This document shows, piece by piece, positions 19,581 through 33,400 of a DNA stretch of 64,000 nucleotides. A program made the position numbers and the translations under genes. The notes below the pieces were generated by a model. That model made no database searches, was not told the origin of the DNA, and saw only the letters and a program-made list of their open reading frames with translations. Every line of letters starts with the position of its first letter. Positions within the stretch are counted from its first letter, which is position 1. The stretch is taken from positions 8,872,745 through 8,936,744 of the forward strand of contig OZ020262.1 of the NCBI GenBank assembly GCA_963971285.1, read 5' to 3'. Origin of the DNA: Astropecten irregularis. Its lineage: Eukaryota > Echinodermata > Asteroidea > Paxillosida > Astropectinidae.

Positions 19581-21182
19581 TGTCAGACGAACGTCAACTC
19601 AAATAAAAGAGGTCAACACAATTCTGCGTGTGTACAATAATTTATTCTTACAACTCAACTATATTCCTGAAATGGACAATTTAACACAATTCACATTAAT
19701 AAATTACAATTTGCACTACGCAGCTCCCTTTCACAACTCCCCACCAGTATCCTACCCTGAACCAACCCACAAAAGTTCTCTTTTGGAAATTGAATCCTCA
19801 AAATAAACCCAAATTTATGTTCACAAATAGAACTGCCCATAAAGACACCCAAAATTAACACACACTCAATAATTAATTAACCAAAACCGCCACATAGGCT
19901 TACTGTAAATACACCAACAATTGCCACACAGGCTTCCTTTTACACCAAAAATTGCCACCAAGGCTTACTTTAAATACACCCAAAATTGCCACACAGGCTT
20001 ACCGTAAATACACCAAAATTGCCACCAAGGCTTATTTTAAATTCACCAAAAATTGCCACACAGGCTTACCGTAAATACACCAAAAATTGCCACCAAGGCT
20101 TATTTTAAATACACCAAAAATTGCCACCAAGGCTCACTTTAAATACACCCAAAAATCACTAAAAATCCACAAAAAATTGTCACCGTGAACACACAGAAAT
20201 TACCGTGATGAACACAGAGAAATTGCCACAACGGTAACCGCTCAAAATTGCCTCTTTTCTGCTCTTATATTGCCACTGTAAATTCACGAAATTGCCTCTA
20301 TATTGCCACTGTAAATTCACGAAATTGCCTCTATATTGCCACTGTAATTCCACTAAAATTGCCTTTATAAATTCACAAATATTGCCACTGTTAATACACA
20401 ATATGTCCTCAAAATTGCCTCTATAAATTCACCGGACACTGTTCTGATAGGGTGAAACCTCTCCGTAGTGCCTCCACGGTACGAGGGTGCTCCGAAGAGT
20501 GGAGTGCGCGTGACTCTGCCTACACGGCCCTGGACGGGTCGTCCGTCAACACAGCGTTGCACGGTAGTTCCCTGGACTTCCACAGACTACCGGTACCCGC
20601 CTCAAGTCCACCTCAGGAGGGGGAAAGGGACCCTGGCTGAAACCCCAGATTTTGGCTATGGTTTTGCAGCGTGTTCCCCGCCACCAGGTCCTGCTCACCA
20701 GCTTAATTAGAGCCTGAATGCTCCAACACAGCACACAGTGTTGCCCATACGGCACAATGTCCGAAGAGGCTGCAGCAAAAATATAAGCCCCCGGCTTACA
20801 GCAAAATGGCTATCACCAGAGTCTGAACACTCTGTGCACTAGTAGCTGTAGTAGCAGCAGCAGCAACAGGAGGATGGCAAGTGTGCCCCCAATGAGCTCT
20901 CAGAACCAAGTGTGTGGCAGTTACCCTCCTTTACATCCACACCTATGCAATCACATATACACACACACACATGCACACCCGACTAATCAAACACAAAGAG
21001 CCCCACCCAATTCAAGAATGCCCAAGACTCCAAGAATATGCAAAGTAGACTCTTGCTACCATTGAATATTCACGAACCCTTACTACTACTAAATATTCAT
21101 GAACCCTTGCTAAGTGCATAGAGTTGCCCCCCACAAGGAAAATCCTGCAAAAGAAATAATACAACTGGGGTTGACTGTTACA
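19581..21182 (-). repeat. 5' LTR (right copy)
   Basis: 1602 bases and, by eye, the same as the left LTR except for a 40-base gap at 19829/19830. The gap lies between two TA dinucleotides, as expected of a small microhomology deletion. Every landmark after the gap is displaced by exactly 6491 bases from its partner, so there are no other length changes. As the 5' LTR it should carry the element's promoter; I cannot place its TATA box with confidence. Confidence 0.95.
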
Positions 21183-21481
21183 GTGGCCTACATGTATTTC
21201 AATCCGATAGCTGTCGCCCTCGTCACAACGCGTTGCTCTGTGACACCAACTACACGTAATATGAAGATTTTGCTGAACGGAGGGGTTACATTATGTCATT
21301 ACGTTGTGCACTAAATGATGGTTGCATATCGTGAACGGCGAAGCTCGACAACCAACAACCAGGCTGGTTTTTTATTGTCAAATTCTATGGATTCTTCCCA
21401 AGTTCCCGTCCCAAATGTTAAACTGACATGTCGACAGGACTCAGGAAGTCTTTATGAGGCCTTGCCACCGACCACGCCGCG
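21183..21481 (+). promoter_or_regulatory. FBXO45 5' flank remaining beside the retrotransposon
   Basis: 299 bases between the end of the 5' LTR and the FBXO45 start codon. The first five (GTGGC) are the right copy of the target duplication. The rest should hold the FBXO45 5' UTR and at most a short promoter; no TATA box stands out. Before the insertion this sequence was continuous with the DNA left of 13050, so upstream promoter elements, if any, are now 8 kb away. Confidence 0.5.
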
Positions 21482-24400
21482 ATGGCAGCGGCGTCAGCCG
21501 CCAGCCTTCCAGCCAAAATATTGGAGTTGATTTTCTCCTACTTGGACCTGGCCGATTTACTCAACTGCTCGACCGTCTGCAAAGCCTGGCATAACTGTCT
21601 CAACGATGAAAACTCTCTCGTTTGGCGAGTCCAGTGCCTGCGAAAGATCACTGCAGATGCTAGAAAGGGAGACCTACTATCTGAGGTACCTAGCTACAAG
21701 GCTAAACTTCGAGCTTTTTTCCATTCTTTCAATCCCGGTGACTGTTCAAGGAATGTTTATGTCAAACCTAATGGGTTCACGCTGCACAGGAACCCGGTGG
21801 CGCAGAGCACCGATGCATGCCGTGGACGACGGGGCTTCAGGAAGGGTCGACACGCTTGGGAGGTGTGGTGGGAAGGGCCACTCGGTACGGTAGCAGTGGT
21901 CGGTATTGCCACTAAAAATGCCCCATTGCAGTGTCAAGGATACGTGGCCTTGTTGGGTAGCAACGATCAGAGCTGGGGGTGGAATTTGGTGGACAATTAT
22001 CTCTCGCATAACGGTGATCACCAGGGAAACTTCCCACAATGCAATAATGCACCAAAATACGAGGTGAGAATATATTTAACATTTAATATTTCTTCTTACT
22101 TGAGGTCAGGAAGGCCTGACGCATTTCGATCCTATCGAAGGCTAAAGCGTTAGAACTTTTTTTTTATTATTATTACGACGATCGTAACCCTAGGACAGGT
22201 CTGACATGAAGACTGTAAAGTCCCAGTCCCCATGTCAGACCTAGGGTTACGATCATCGCAACTATTTCTTTTACAGTTTTAGGAAATTTAGCCATGTTAG
22301 CCTTCAATATCCTGCAAGGAATATCATCGAAACGTGTCAGGCCCTTCTAACCAGCTAACGCCAAGCATTTTATAAATTTCAGGTCATTATTTTGGGTGAT
22401 AAGCAGTTTGCAGCAGTTTATTACTTGTAAAGTTGTATTTGTTATTTCTTCTCATTTAAAATTATTCCATTCAGTGTGAATCAAGGCCTAGGGCCTATCT
22501 GTCTTTCCGTGTGCAACTTGAAAATCATACAAAAAAGACCGTAATTTGAATACCAGAGTAAGGAAACATTGGCCTCCGCGCCTGTGGTCATTGGCTTGTA
22601 AACTGAGGCCCACTGCAGGCCATTTTGGAGGCCACTTTCTAAAATGTTGACCAGCCCCACTTTGTACATTTTCATTTGGATGACAGAGCCGAAGCCAAAG
22701 CCAAAGCTATGCATGATATAGGCTAGCCAAAAGCCAAGGTTTTGAATAGCCTCATATATAGGTTTGTAAACAACATCCAAGGAAAATGTTCCATTTGCGC
22801 GAACAACATGATTATCTTGCCAATCAAAGTACATGCACATTTTTGTACATAATGCCATTGTATGTGTACTGTACTGTGTACAAGCCATACGGTATGTGCC
22901 TGTGTAGCACACGCCCACTACGGCACTAGGTTTTAGTGCAAAATTAGTGTATACTATCGTATGCAATCATGCATGGAGATTTTTTTCTAATTCCTTCATG
23001 TACACACACTGAACAGTTTGTGCCATTTTAGTGTATAGTCTCTAATCGGTTGCTTACAAAATGTTATCAATTCTACAAAAATTGCATGTTAATTATTACA
23101 TATTCAAATGTAATTTTTTAAAAATGATTACTCTCATGAAATGTTTGCTGAACTGTTTGTTTCTTTATTTTGCGCTCTGGTAAAGGAAATATTTTGAACA
23201 AATTGTTTTGTTTGATGCTGCAAAGCTTCAATTAGCATGCTAATTGTGGTTTATGTTTGCATTCAGCAACAAAAATGTTTTGTGCAACACAAAAACAAAG
23301 AATGCGCTTTCAGAAATATTGCTTGTTATAATGGTCCTTCAAAACCAATTAGGACCTCATTTTTTTTAAAAGTCATCCTTAATAATATTCATCAGAGGGT
23401 TAAGTTTTCAAATATTTTGGTTGCAGTTTATAGGTCAGTGAATTCCTCAAGAGATGTTTTTTTAAACATTTCATCATCCCAGCCCTAATTTGAACCCAGC
23501 CCATCCCTTCTCCATCCCAGCTACATGGCTAACCCTAGTCTCAACAGCCTGAGCGGACCATTCCATCAACCTCAGTCTAATCAACTCCATTCCTCCAAGT
23601 ACATGTAAACCCACTCCTCCATCACTCACGACCCTTCACAACACCTCCCTGCTTTCACCATGCATCTCTTTCAACTCTAGATACTAACTTCTCCAGGTCC
23701 CTACTACATAGACAGTCAGGATAACATGTTTTTGTGGTACTACCTTGCTGTATGTGATACATTTTGTAGACCTGGGATAGGGACCAATTTCAGGGAGCTG
23801 TTAAAGGTACTATCATACTTTGGTAGCTTACCGAAACAGAGGTCTTCACAGATTTACGTATTGTAACTTACAGGGTATAAAGATGGTCATTGTAGAAACA
23901 CATCATTCAAGTTTTTCTGCCTGAAATTTGCTGTATTTACAGATTTATCAAGAAAAGAGTAAAAACAATGACCATATTTGGATTTTTAAAAGATTAATAA
24001 TTTTAACGGTGATTTTTTAAAAAGAACATGCTTGTTTATCACAGTTTTCTCAAAAAGTGGGCACCATATGGGACTGGAAATTTCACAGATGATTGTTGCT
24101 ATATCTTTCTTTATATTTTTGCTCATGAATCTGCATTTCTTTGACAAAACCCAAAGTATGATATAACCTTTAAAAGCACAAAAAATTGCTTTGTACAAAA
24201 TGTCTTGCCCAATAAAACAAACCACCATTAAACATTACATTTGAAATTCATGGTCAACGAACAACAACCAAAGAACAATCACAAGTGATACACAACACAT
24301 GGAAATTTGGCTTTTTATTAATCCTGTTTTTATTAAGACAGAAATTAAATGTCATGGTTAGCCAATTTTTTGTGGTAAGCAATGCCTTGAAATTGGCCCC

Positions 24401-27400
24401 TGTACAGATTCAAATTACAGATTGGTTATTAAGTTTGTACTCTGGCTCCCATGCTGTAATCATGTACTGTGTAATGTGTTTGCCACATGTATACATAACG
24501 TATACATTGTACAAAGGCTCATTGCAGCACATTATTAGTAACATGTAGTAGACTGAATCTAGGGCCTTCGTATCTTACCCAAATTTTCTGTCCGTTGTTT
24601 TATCATGTACACAACATACATGTATGATGTATGTTTTTTTTTATAAATTGAACAGCGAACATGGACACCACATAATTTATAAAAACCAGAGGAAAGTTCT
24701 GCGTAGCACTGCAGGTAATAGATAGCAGGTAAAAGATTTAAGAAATCAGTGATCACAAGGCCAAATTTTCAATATGGCTACATATACATTGTATGTTGAA
24801 CACCTTACCAAGCTCTGAAGAAGACATGTTCGAAAATTTGGCCAACACTATTATTGGCGATCACTGTTTTCTTAAATCTTAAATTCTATGCTATCCACTA
24901 CATGTCTGTATACCCATACAAATGTACATGAAAAAATGTACAGGAATATTGAATTGACTACATGTAGTACTTAAGATTAATAATGATTGATGATTAATAG
25001 TTCCGCTCATGAATATTAATTTGACCCCCTCCCCATCTCCTCCCCCATCCATCCCAAATATTAATCCCCTGCCCTAGTCTAAGATTACTACTAACCTATA
25101 CAGCTTACCATGCCAGTAGCTAGGCCATAGTAGTAGTATGCGATGTATGTAACCCACTCACTCCCCCATCATCACCTCGGGCTAAGCCTTGACCTTAAGA
25201 TGACTGCATGTTGTGACTCACTGAGATTATATGATCAATCATGGTTTATAGTGAGTTCCAATAATTATGGAATGCACATGTATGACTACCCTGTTCATCA
25301 GTACAGCACTGGACAGTACGGCCTACATGTACAACTGGTCGCGTGCGTTGTCCGTTAAAAAGAGGTGGTATTTGACATTGCTGTAATTATTTTCTACATC
25401 ACACTTACTGATACTACAGTGTACATGTACCAATTACTCTGCTACACGATGCAAAGTGCAATGCAACCCAATGACCTGGGGTAGACAGAAAATTGAATGG
25501 GTTAAATAAAAAATACTTCCGTTCCCTCAAAAACAAAACTTCCCTCACATTCAAATTAGCAAACAAATAATTGTATGATAATACACCAAAGCGCTGCTAT
25601 GTACTGTACATGTATAATGAACATAGCGGGATGCACGAATATTGTTCGTTATGGTTGTTCGTACTTAGAACCATACTGGATACATATATTGTACACTAAA
25701 TGTGGGAGCCAAGGATGATGTTTTGTATCTATAGCCAAATGTTCGGCCCTCACCAATTCCATCATAGACTGCAGTTGCCTGCAAATATAGTTCATTATGT
25801 GTTGCCAATGCTGCTACCCTGGGCAATAGTGTTGTTTCATGATATCAGTCACATACTCATGTACACATTATGTTCATTCATGGAGGAAGCTATTTCTTTC
25901 TCCATACACAGTTCTGTTTCGTATTATTTGTGGACTGTCCTTCAAAAGGAAATCAGTGATTTCATAAGACACTGTATACTGTACTGTGTACATGTACTGT
26001 ACTTGAAGCCAGGTTTTCATTAGTACTTGTCCCATGTCAGACATTCTATGTATCTACCTGTACATGTACAGTATATGATATCCCTGTACACCTGTACATG
26101 CAAATGTAGCCTCCCTGTGAACTACATATGTACATGTATCATCACCAGTTCAACACCACAGATTCACTCCTAGAGGCTAATGATGACCACACTAGTAATA
26201 AGGAGAGATTTATCAAGTTCCAAAGTCTTCCAAGAATTTATTAAGTCAAGAATGCAGCTGTTTCAATTACATGTAGTAAATTATTCAGCTTCTTAATATA
26301 TACACATGTACAAATACTGTATACAGAGTGCAGTGTTGGGTCTGATACTGGGCACAAATTCAATACATGTAAGTGATCATGATACACCATGAGTCCATGA
26401 CCATACATGTACAGGTACATGTACGGAAATGATCGAAAAGGTTAAATAAAGGTTCAATATATACATGTATTGCACTTAAACCTTTTAATTTCCACCTATA
26501 GTACAGCGCATGCATCTCAATAAACATACATGTATACATATGTACATGTAAGCCTAGGCCTGTACAGTAAATTTACCTACTTTACAGTACAGTATGTACA
26601 TGTAGGTTCAGCGTTGGAACTGTTATTGGAGATATGGAGCTGGTTGAGATATGTACATGTATGTGTAAGATAAAATGCTATAAGATGTTAAACTCTTTCA
26701 GTGTAGTGATACTGTACCTAGGCTATGTTTCATTATTTTCATACATGATGTACAATATGTACTTTAAAATCATACCATTCACTTCATTCCAATCCATATC
26801 TAATGGACATTATACATGTACACCGTACATGTAGAGCTGAAATTACCATATTCCATTATTCAAACATTTTGCGTACAAAATAAGGAGCCGTCATCTTAAA
26901 TACATTTATTCCCATATGACTCAATATGAGTATTGCAATTAACCTATGCACTGGTGATTCTCTGCAGTACACTATGGCCCTATGTATGTATAATATGATG
27001 GGGGTCATATAGGTGTCACTGTACCCAATTGGTGTTGTGGAAAGATATTGACGGAGGACAGCACACACAGTATGATACGCAATTTAAGAGTTACTGTGTA
27101 ATAAGTAAATGACACACTGGCAGTGCACACTGATGCATTAGGAGTAAGTGCTTCGAAATGGATAGAAATTTCCATGATTTAACTGTACATGTACATCATA
27201 AATTATAGGCCTACATGTAGTTTCTGCATTACAGTATACACGGTGTCCAAGTACATTGTACAAATGTACAAAAATAAGAAAATATTTCATATATTACAGT
27301 GTAGGCCCTAATATTTAATTCTACAGTGTAATTAAATTTAAGTTACTGTGAAAAAATGAAATCCTTCTTTCTTTTTGTTCCTATTCAATAGGCCCATATC

Positions 27401-30400
27401 ATTTAAAAGCATTTTTTATTATATTTGTTTAGTTCTCTTGCATTGATTTTTGTAATAACATGGAAATACACATGTAGATCTGTAAAGCATACATTTTTTT
27501 ATTTCAAAGAAATGAGTTTAATTTTTTGGCGAGCTGCGAAGCAAAGCGAAGCCTATGTAGTAGTACCGTTCGTCCCGTCCGTCCGACCATCCGTCCGGCC
27601 GGCCGTCCGCGTGAAATGTTAAAGTTTTTGAGTATGTGCTTGAACCCCAATTTTTTTTTTTTTTTTATGGGTGCGTTGTCCAAAATGATGTTGTTATTAT
27701 TGTAAATGAAAAATGTTGAAGTTTTTTCCATTGTTTCAAAATGTTGAAGTTTTTTCTATTGCTTCAAAATTTTGATTTTTTTTTTTTTTTTTTTTTTTGT
27801 TTGGGGGGGGGATGGGTGTATTGTCCAAAATAATGTTGTTATTATTGTAAATGAAAAGTGTTGCAGTTTTTTCTATTGTTTCAAAATGTTGAAGTTTTTT
27901 CTATTGTTTCAAAATTTGGATGGGTGTGTGTGTGTGTGTGATGGATGGGTGTTTGCTATCATGTTTGTAACTGCACGTAAGGCTGCAGCCAGCCATGACA
28001 GCTTCGCTGTTTTAGTTTAAATATAATTTGTATAAAATTATCCTAATGACTAATACATGTACTGTAGTTCGTAGGAAAGTGCTAACTGTGTCAGCTTCGA
28101 AAGTATGTCAACAATTCTGAATGGAATGCAATTATGCAGGCATGGTTGACAATGTTGTACAACCCCCGTACATTCATGTACTGGCTCTTAGATTTGCTCT
28201 ATTTCAGTATTTACTCTAATGTACATGTACAGTATGTAGGCCCATACATTGTGCGTACCCTGAGATTGACATTGATTCAGTGTACAATATGTACAAAACG
28301 TATAGGCCCTACTACATGTATGTAGGCAATGTACAATTTTAATATGGTTTCATTATTGCATAAAAAAGGCAAATTAAAATATAAAAAATGCACAATGTTC
28401 AAATTTCACAGAATTCCATTGTACTATGTATCACTATTTTACTTGATCCATTCCAGTGCATTTGCTGACCAATTCAAATTTGTGTAGGCCTACATGTACA
28501 TGTATGTAGCTTATGCTATGTTAAATTTGTATGAAATTCAGTGTGATCTGCACTTTTTCTGCAGTACAAATTAGATGTCAAGTTGAAAAGCACAGCGTAT
28601 TATATAATATATAAAATACATGTATGTACAGTATATGTATGCACTGGCCAGCATTATTTGCAAGACATGTCCAGACTTGCAGTGTTTAGTAATTGCCGTC
28701 ATTCTTCATAAATGAAGTCATTTTTCACACATCTATCACCTTCACATGATGGGGTAAGATCATTGTGCTCGCATTCTAGAAAGAATTAGAGTACTCAGAG
28801 TAGCATTGATCGTTGATGGTCATCATAGTTGAAATAAACTACAGTATCAGTTACACTTAAAGATGTACACGTGTACATTATGAACATGTTTTTATACTAT
28901 ATCACCATATTAGCAAATTAAACTGATATTTATAAAATGAACATAATGTGGAACAAGGAATTTAGCTCTGATGTGTTGTTCGAAATTGAGTGAGTAAATT
29001 CAAAGCACTTGTTCAGAGATCTACTCCAAGCCTGGAATTAAACGGAGGCCATGGCCTTCGTTGCCCTGGTTCTCGGCCTTGGTGCCCCTTCAAAAATGTC
29101 AATAATTTTCCAATAGAAGTGGCCCTTGCAATGGAAAAGTGGCCTTGCCCCTGTCAGAGCTTTCTAAGGCCTGCTACTCTGTATAATTTGCATGTAGGCC
29201 AAATGTACATTGAGACCTACATCAAAGATTTATAATTTAACTCTGGCTATACACATGTACTGTACATGTATACTGTACCTGAATATAGGTTACGTGTACA
29301 TGGGGATGCTCAGAAAAGCTGCAGACGTACTGTACGTGTAAATCCAAAGAATGTGTATTTCCGCCACTGTAAAGGATGTATTGACAATACAGGGTGTTGA
29401 ATTCATGTGCAGATTTAAATTCCAGATGATTGACTACTGAACACATGTGATATAAACTGTACATTTCAGTTCGCAGCAGGTCCTATGATCCCCCTACTGT
29501 ATTAGCTGACCTCCCTGATATTACCCAGTAACTGCACATTCCAGAACAGATACCTACACTGACTGAATAGCAATTGACAAAATGATGGCCTGCCTACACC
29601 CCCCCCCCCCCCCCCATCCTCGGTGGTGTACCTGTACTAGCTGCTGTAGGCTGTTTGGGTAGAATCAGGATACCAAAGTGACCGGAATACTGACAAGTTT
29701 AAGTACACCTCTGCAATTACAGTATACATGTATGCATGCATACACGTTCAATTTCAGAATCATTACATGAGATCCGTACAGTTTTGCTTCCCATAGGATT
29801 CTAAGGCAGATTATCTTGTCAACCTTATCACTACAGATAGGATGCCTTTAAAATTACATGTACATAGGTCATTGCCAGGGATCTTACTACATGTAGGCAT
29901 GTATCATGTAATGTACAGTAGTAATTAATCTTATCTTGTATTGTTTTTCTCGTTTAATTTTTTAGTTTAATTGCAAGCTGGTTCAGCTAGGTTATACACT
30001 GTACTAGAGAGTGCAATAAAGATGATGGCTGCAGTGTAGGCATACGTGTACTACAGTAATTACTGTACATGTAATTTACTTGTACATGTATTTCCCTGAA
30101 CATTATATATAGGGCCCTATGTACATAATACAGATATTACACTGTACATGTTCAGTAAAATTCATTAAAGCAAACGGAGACCTTCAATCTATATTATTAG
30201 CCTGTAGTACTAATAATGCAAGCAAGGATCAATAACATACATGTACAATGTACATTGATATACAGGTACTCTACATGTACTGTACACGTGTGTAGACAGT
30301 ACATGTACATGTGTGTACGTGTACGTATCTATACTTCATTAAAACCCTAACCCCCTAGACATTTGTACTCGATACCTTTCTCAGCCTAACACAATCCAAC

Positions 30401-33400
30401 AGCCTGGAGTGTCAGGTAATGTCCACTGTACTCAACCTGTTATACTCCAACAGATTACTCTATAACAACGGTACACAGCTCATCAAGTTCCAACAGTTGC
30501 TTACTGTTGGAATTTGGCAGACTGTGTACATAAGGCCCTATGCAAAAATAAACATCATTTTCACATGGTATCAATCTTAGCAAATTCCAACAACTGTACC
30601 CTCCTCAGCCTAACAGATCCCAACAAAACATAATGTTGGAGTTTAAAGGGCCTGGGGGCGTTAGGGTTAAGACAAGATGCTTGTTGTCAGTGTAGTGTAA
30701 CGACTGTAACCTGGGTAAATCCAACTTAAATTTATGAGCCTGTTGTACATGTACAGTACATGAAACTGCTTTACATGTAAAACTAAAAGCCTTTATGAAT
30801 ACATAGTGGCTTTTACAAAATAATTGAAAATAATATTGACCATTTTGTTACAAGATAAGGGCCTGCTCATCATGTTTGAGTGCTACTTACTAGTTTGAGT
30901 TAGATGTTATTTTGTTAAATAATATGTGAACCACGAGTACACATAGTCAGTGTAAAGTCTAGAGTTTTGATCGCAAAGGGAGCAATATTATTATTATTAT
31001 TATTATTATTTATTTCTGGTAATGACACCAAGGATTCCTCAAAAGTGCCCTAGGCACTGTAGCTCGAAAGCCTGATGAAACCTGTTATGGAAAGATGATG
31101 AGAAGAAGATACAGTTTTAGAGGTGGAAGGAAAACCCCAGAGTAATATTCTGGGTGAAACCCACAGAATCAGGTAGGGACTGAAAACCCAATCCACTTAT
31201 GAACTGAGCTGGACTTGAACCCGGTCCACAGAGGTAAAAGGCGAGGAAAGAACCGCTACGCCAACCTGACTCCCCATATACACGTGTACTGTACATACAT
31301 GTACATGGGTGTTTTATAAGCCAGAACTGCCCCACCCCCTTTGAAAAATTTACAATAGACCTACACACACATGTACGTCGTCATGGTTGTACATGTACAT
31401 GTGCAAAACAGCAAACTTGAGGTTTGTCAAAACAGGAACAACACCCAGTAGTTGAAACATACACAGGTCTTGTACATGCGTACATTACTGCCAGAGTTTT
31501 CCTCCCACCTCTAAAACTGTATCGTCTTCTCATTATCTTTTCATAAAATGTTTCATCAGGCTTTCGAGTTACTGTGCTTAGGGTGCTTTTGAGGAATCCT
31601 TGGTGTCATTACCAGAAATAAATAATAATAATAACATGTATACTGTATACGTACATTGTATGTACATGTACATAATCCATAGAAAAATACAGTTTGTCAT
31701 TTATACAGTATGTACATGTACATGTACATGTAATGTATACAGTAGATCTGTGTACATGTCATTATGCCGCGCTGTGTTTGTGCAATTTATTTTAAGCAAG
31801 AATTTAATGACAGTGCATGTAGGTCTACTCTACTGGTACTCTGCTGTATACATGTATATCGTGTATATCGATTCACTACAGGCGCTGTCTGCAAATTGAC
31901 TTCTAGGTAATGTTGATGTTTCTCATTATCCTTCTTAATTAACCAGCCTGGAAAACAAATGTGCCATTCATCACCTTTGATCTTTCTGTTGTTTAAGCTT
32001 GAGTTCATTAAAGCCAAACACAAACACAATTAAGGGAAATTGAATTCTGAAATTAATATTATGAAAACTATTCAGCACAGAAGGATAAGCAGAATAGGGT
32101 TTTTTGTTTAAGTACTTTATAATCAATAGAGCTAGACTCAGCTGGTTCTGTACATGTATGTATGTATAGTATACCAGATATGTACATGTACAGTACATGT
32201 ACATGTAGTGCCAATGATTTTCCATTTCAGAAAAAAAAAAATTTCCATAATTTGAAAACTCCGCAATTCTGCTTCAGGCTGACAAATTCCGTTTTGCACT
32301 ATTTTCAACCTTGAGACTTCTAACTGGCTGTCTTGGGGTGTAATGATGTGTTTGACCATGGTTGGTCAGATGAATAATTATGGAAATTTCCAATGTATAC
32401 AGGAAATTGAATGCATCCCAAATACAGCCTGATGGGAAATAGATACTAATGCAAGACATCGTCTGAGAATACAGTGGAACGCTGCTATAATGAACATGGT
32501 GGGATGCACAGATATTGGTCGTTATAGTGGCGTTCCACTGTACACGATATGTAATGGACTAATGTACATGTATGTACTGTTATGCACATTAGTACACTGT
32601 ACATGAACAGTATGTGACTTGTGCACCATACATTTTGTTTATCTGTTATGAATTAGTGTACACATGTTTTATGTACATTGGATACTTGACCATAAACTTA
32701 AAGTACATATATGTAAAGTATAGTTTTTAAGTAAAAAATAAACAAGAATTTAGATGTTACAGTGTGTACATGTAATGTACAAGTTTACTCTGACCCAGCT
32801 ACTGTACATTGTAGACCTGTGGAAGTGATACAGTGTGTGTTGAATTTTGTGCAAGTTATTAAAAAAAGCGTGGAGTTACTGTAGGAGGGCCTGACGTGTT
32901 CGATCCTACATGTAGAAGGATCTTTATTTTATTAAAAAAGATTAGAACGGTATGTTTCTCTACATTATATACTTGTAGGACCTACACTGTAAATCTACAT
33001 ACATGTAATTATGCAGCTTCATAACAGTAAAAGTGCTGGTACTAGACGAAGTACAGTAATGGCATGCAAGTTGTGAACAGTGTGTGAAAGTAATTAGATG
33101 ATATTATTACTATTGATTAATATGCCAATAAGTGCCGACTTGTGGTGTCATATGAAAGTGCACTGGTCACTAACTGCTAAATTATAATCAATTTATAAAT
33201 GTACATGTAGGCTCATGGCATACAGTGTATGTAATATATAATTAATGTGTGTAGGAATACTTGTACTTGTAAATTGAACAGCGACATAAATACAATATTG
33301 TACATTTAAACATACTACCACATTCCTTAGTTCAGTTTAGTTCAGATAAACATTTGTTTCATACATGTAAACTCAATGAAATATAACATGATACACTGTA

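Larger units (their letters stand above)
13050..21182 (-). mobile_element. Complete Gmr1-like Ty3/gypsy LTR retrotransposon
   Basis: An 8133-base element transcribed on the minus strand. It is bounded by TG...CA long terminal repeats (13050-14691 and 19581-21182) with a GTGGC duplication on both sides. In transcription order: 5' LTR, primer site (19559-19576), a 1543-codon gag-pol frame without a stop (19507 down to 14876), polypurine tract (14692-14706), 3' LTR. Integrase precedes reverse transcriptase, the order known for Gmr1-like elements of deuterostomes and opposite to most Ty3/gypsy elements. The frame is intact and the LTRs are nearly identical, so insertion is recent and activity is possible. 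It lies between CUL4 and FBXO45 with its 5' end 299 bases from the FBXO45 start codon, facing away from it. Confidence 0.95.

Noticed and set aside
21315..21530. Upstream plus-strand frame overlapping the FBXO45 start
   Set aside because: It is in a different frame from FBXO45 and has no similarity to its N-terminus; likely 5' UTR.
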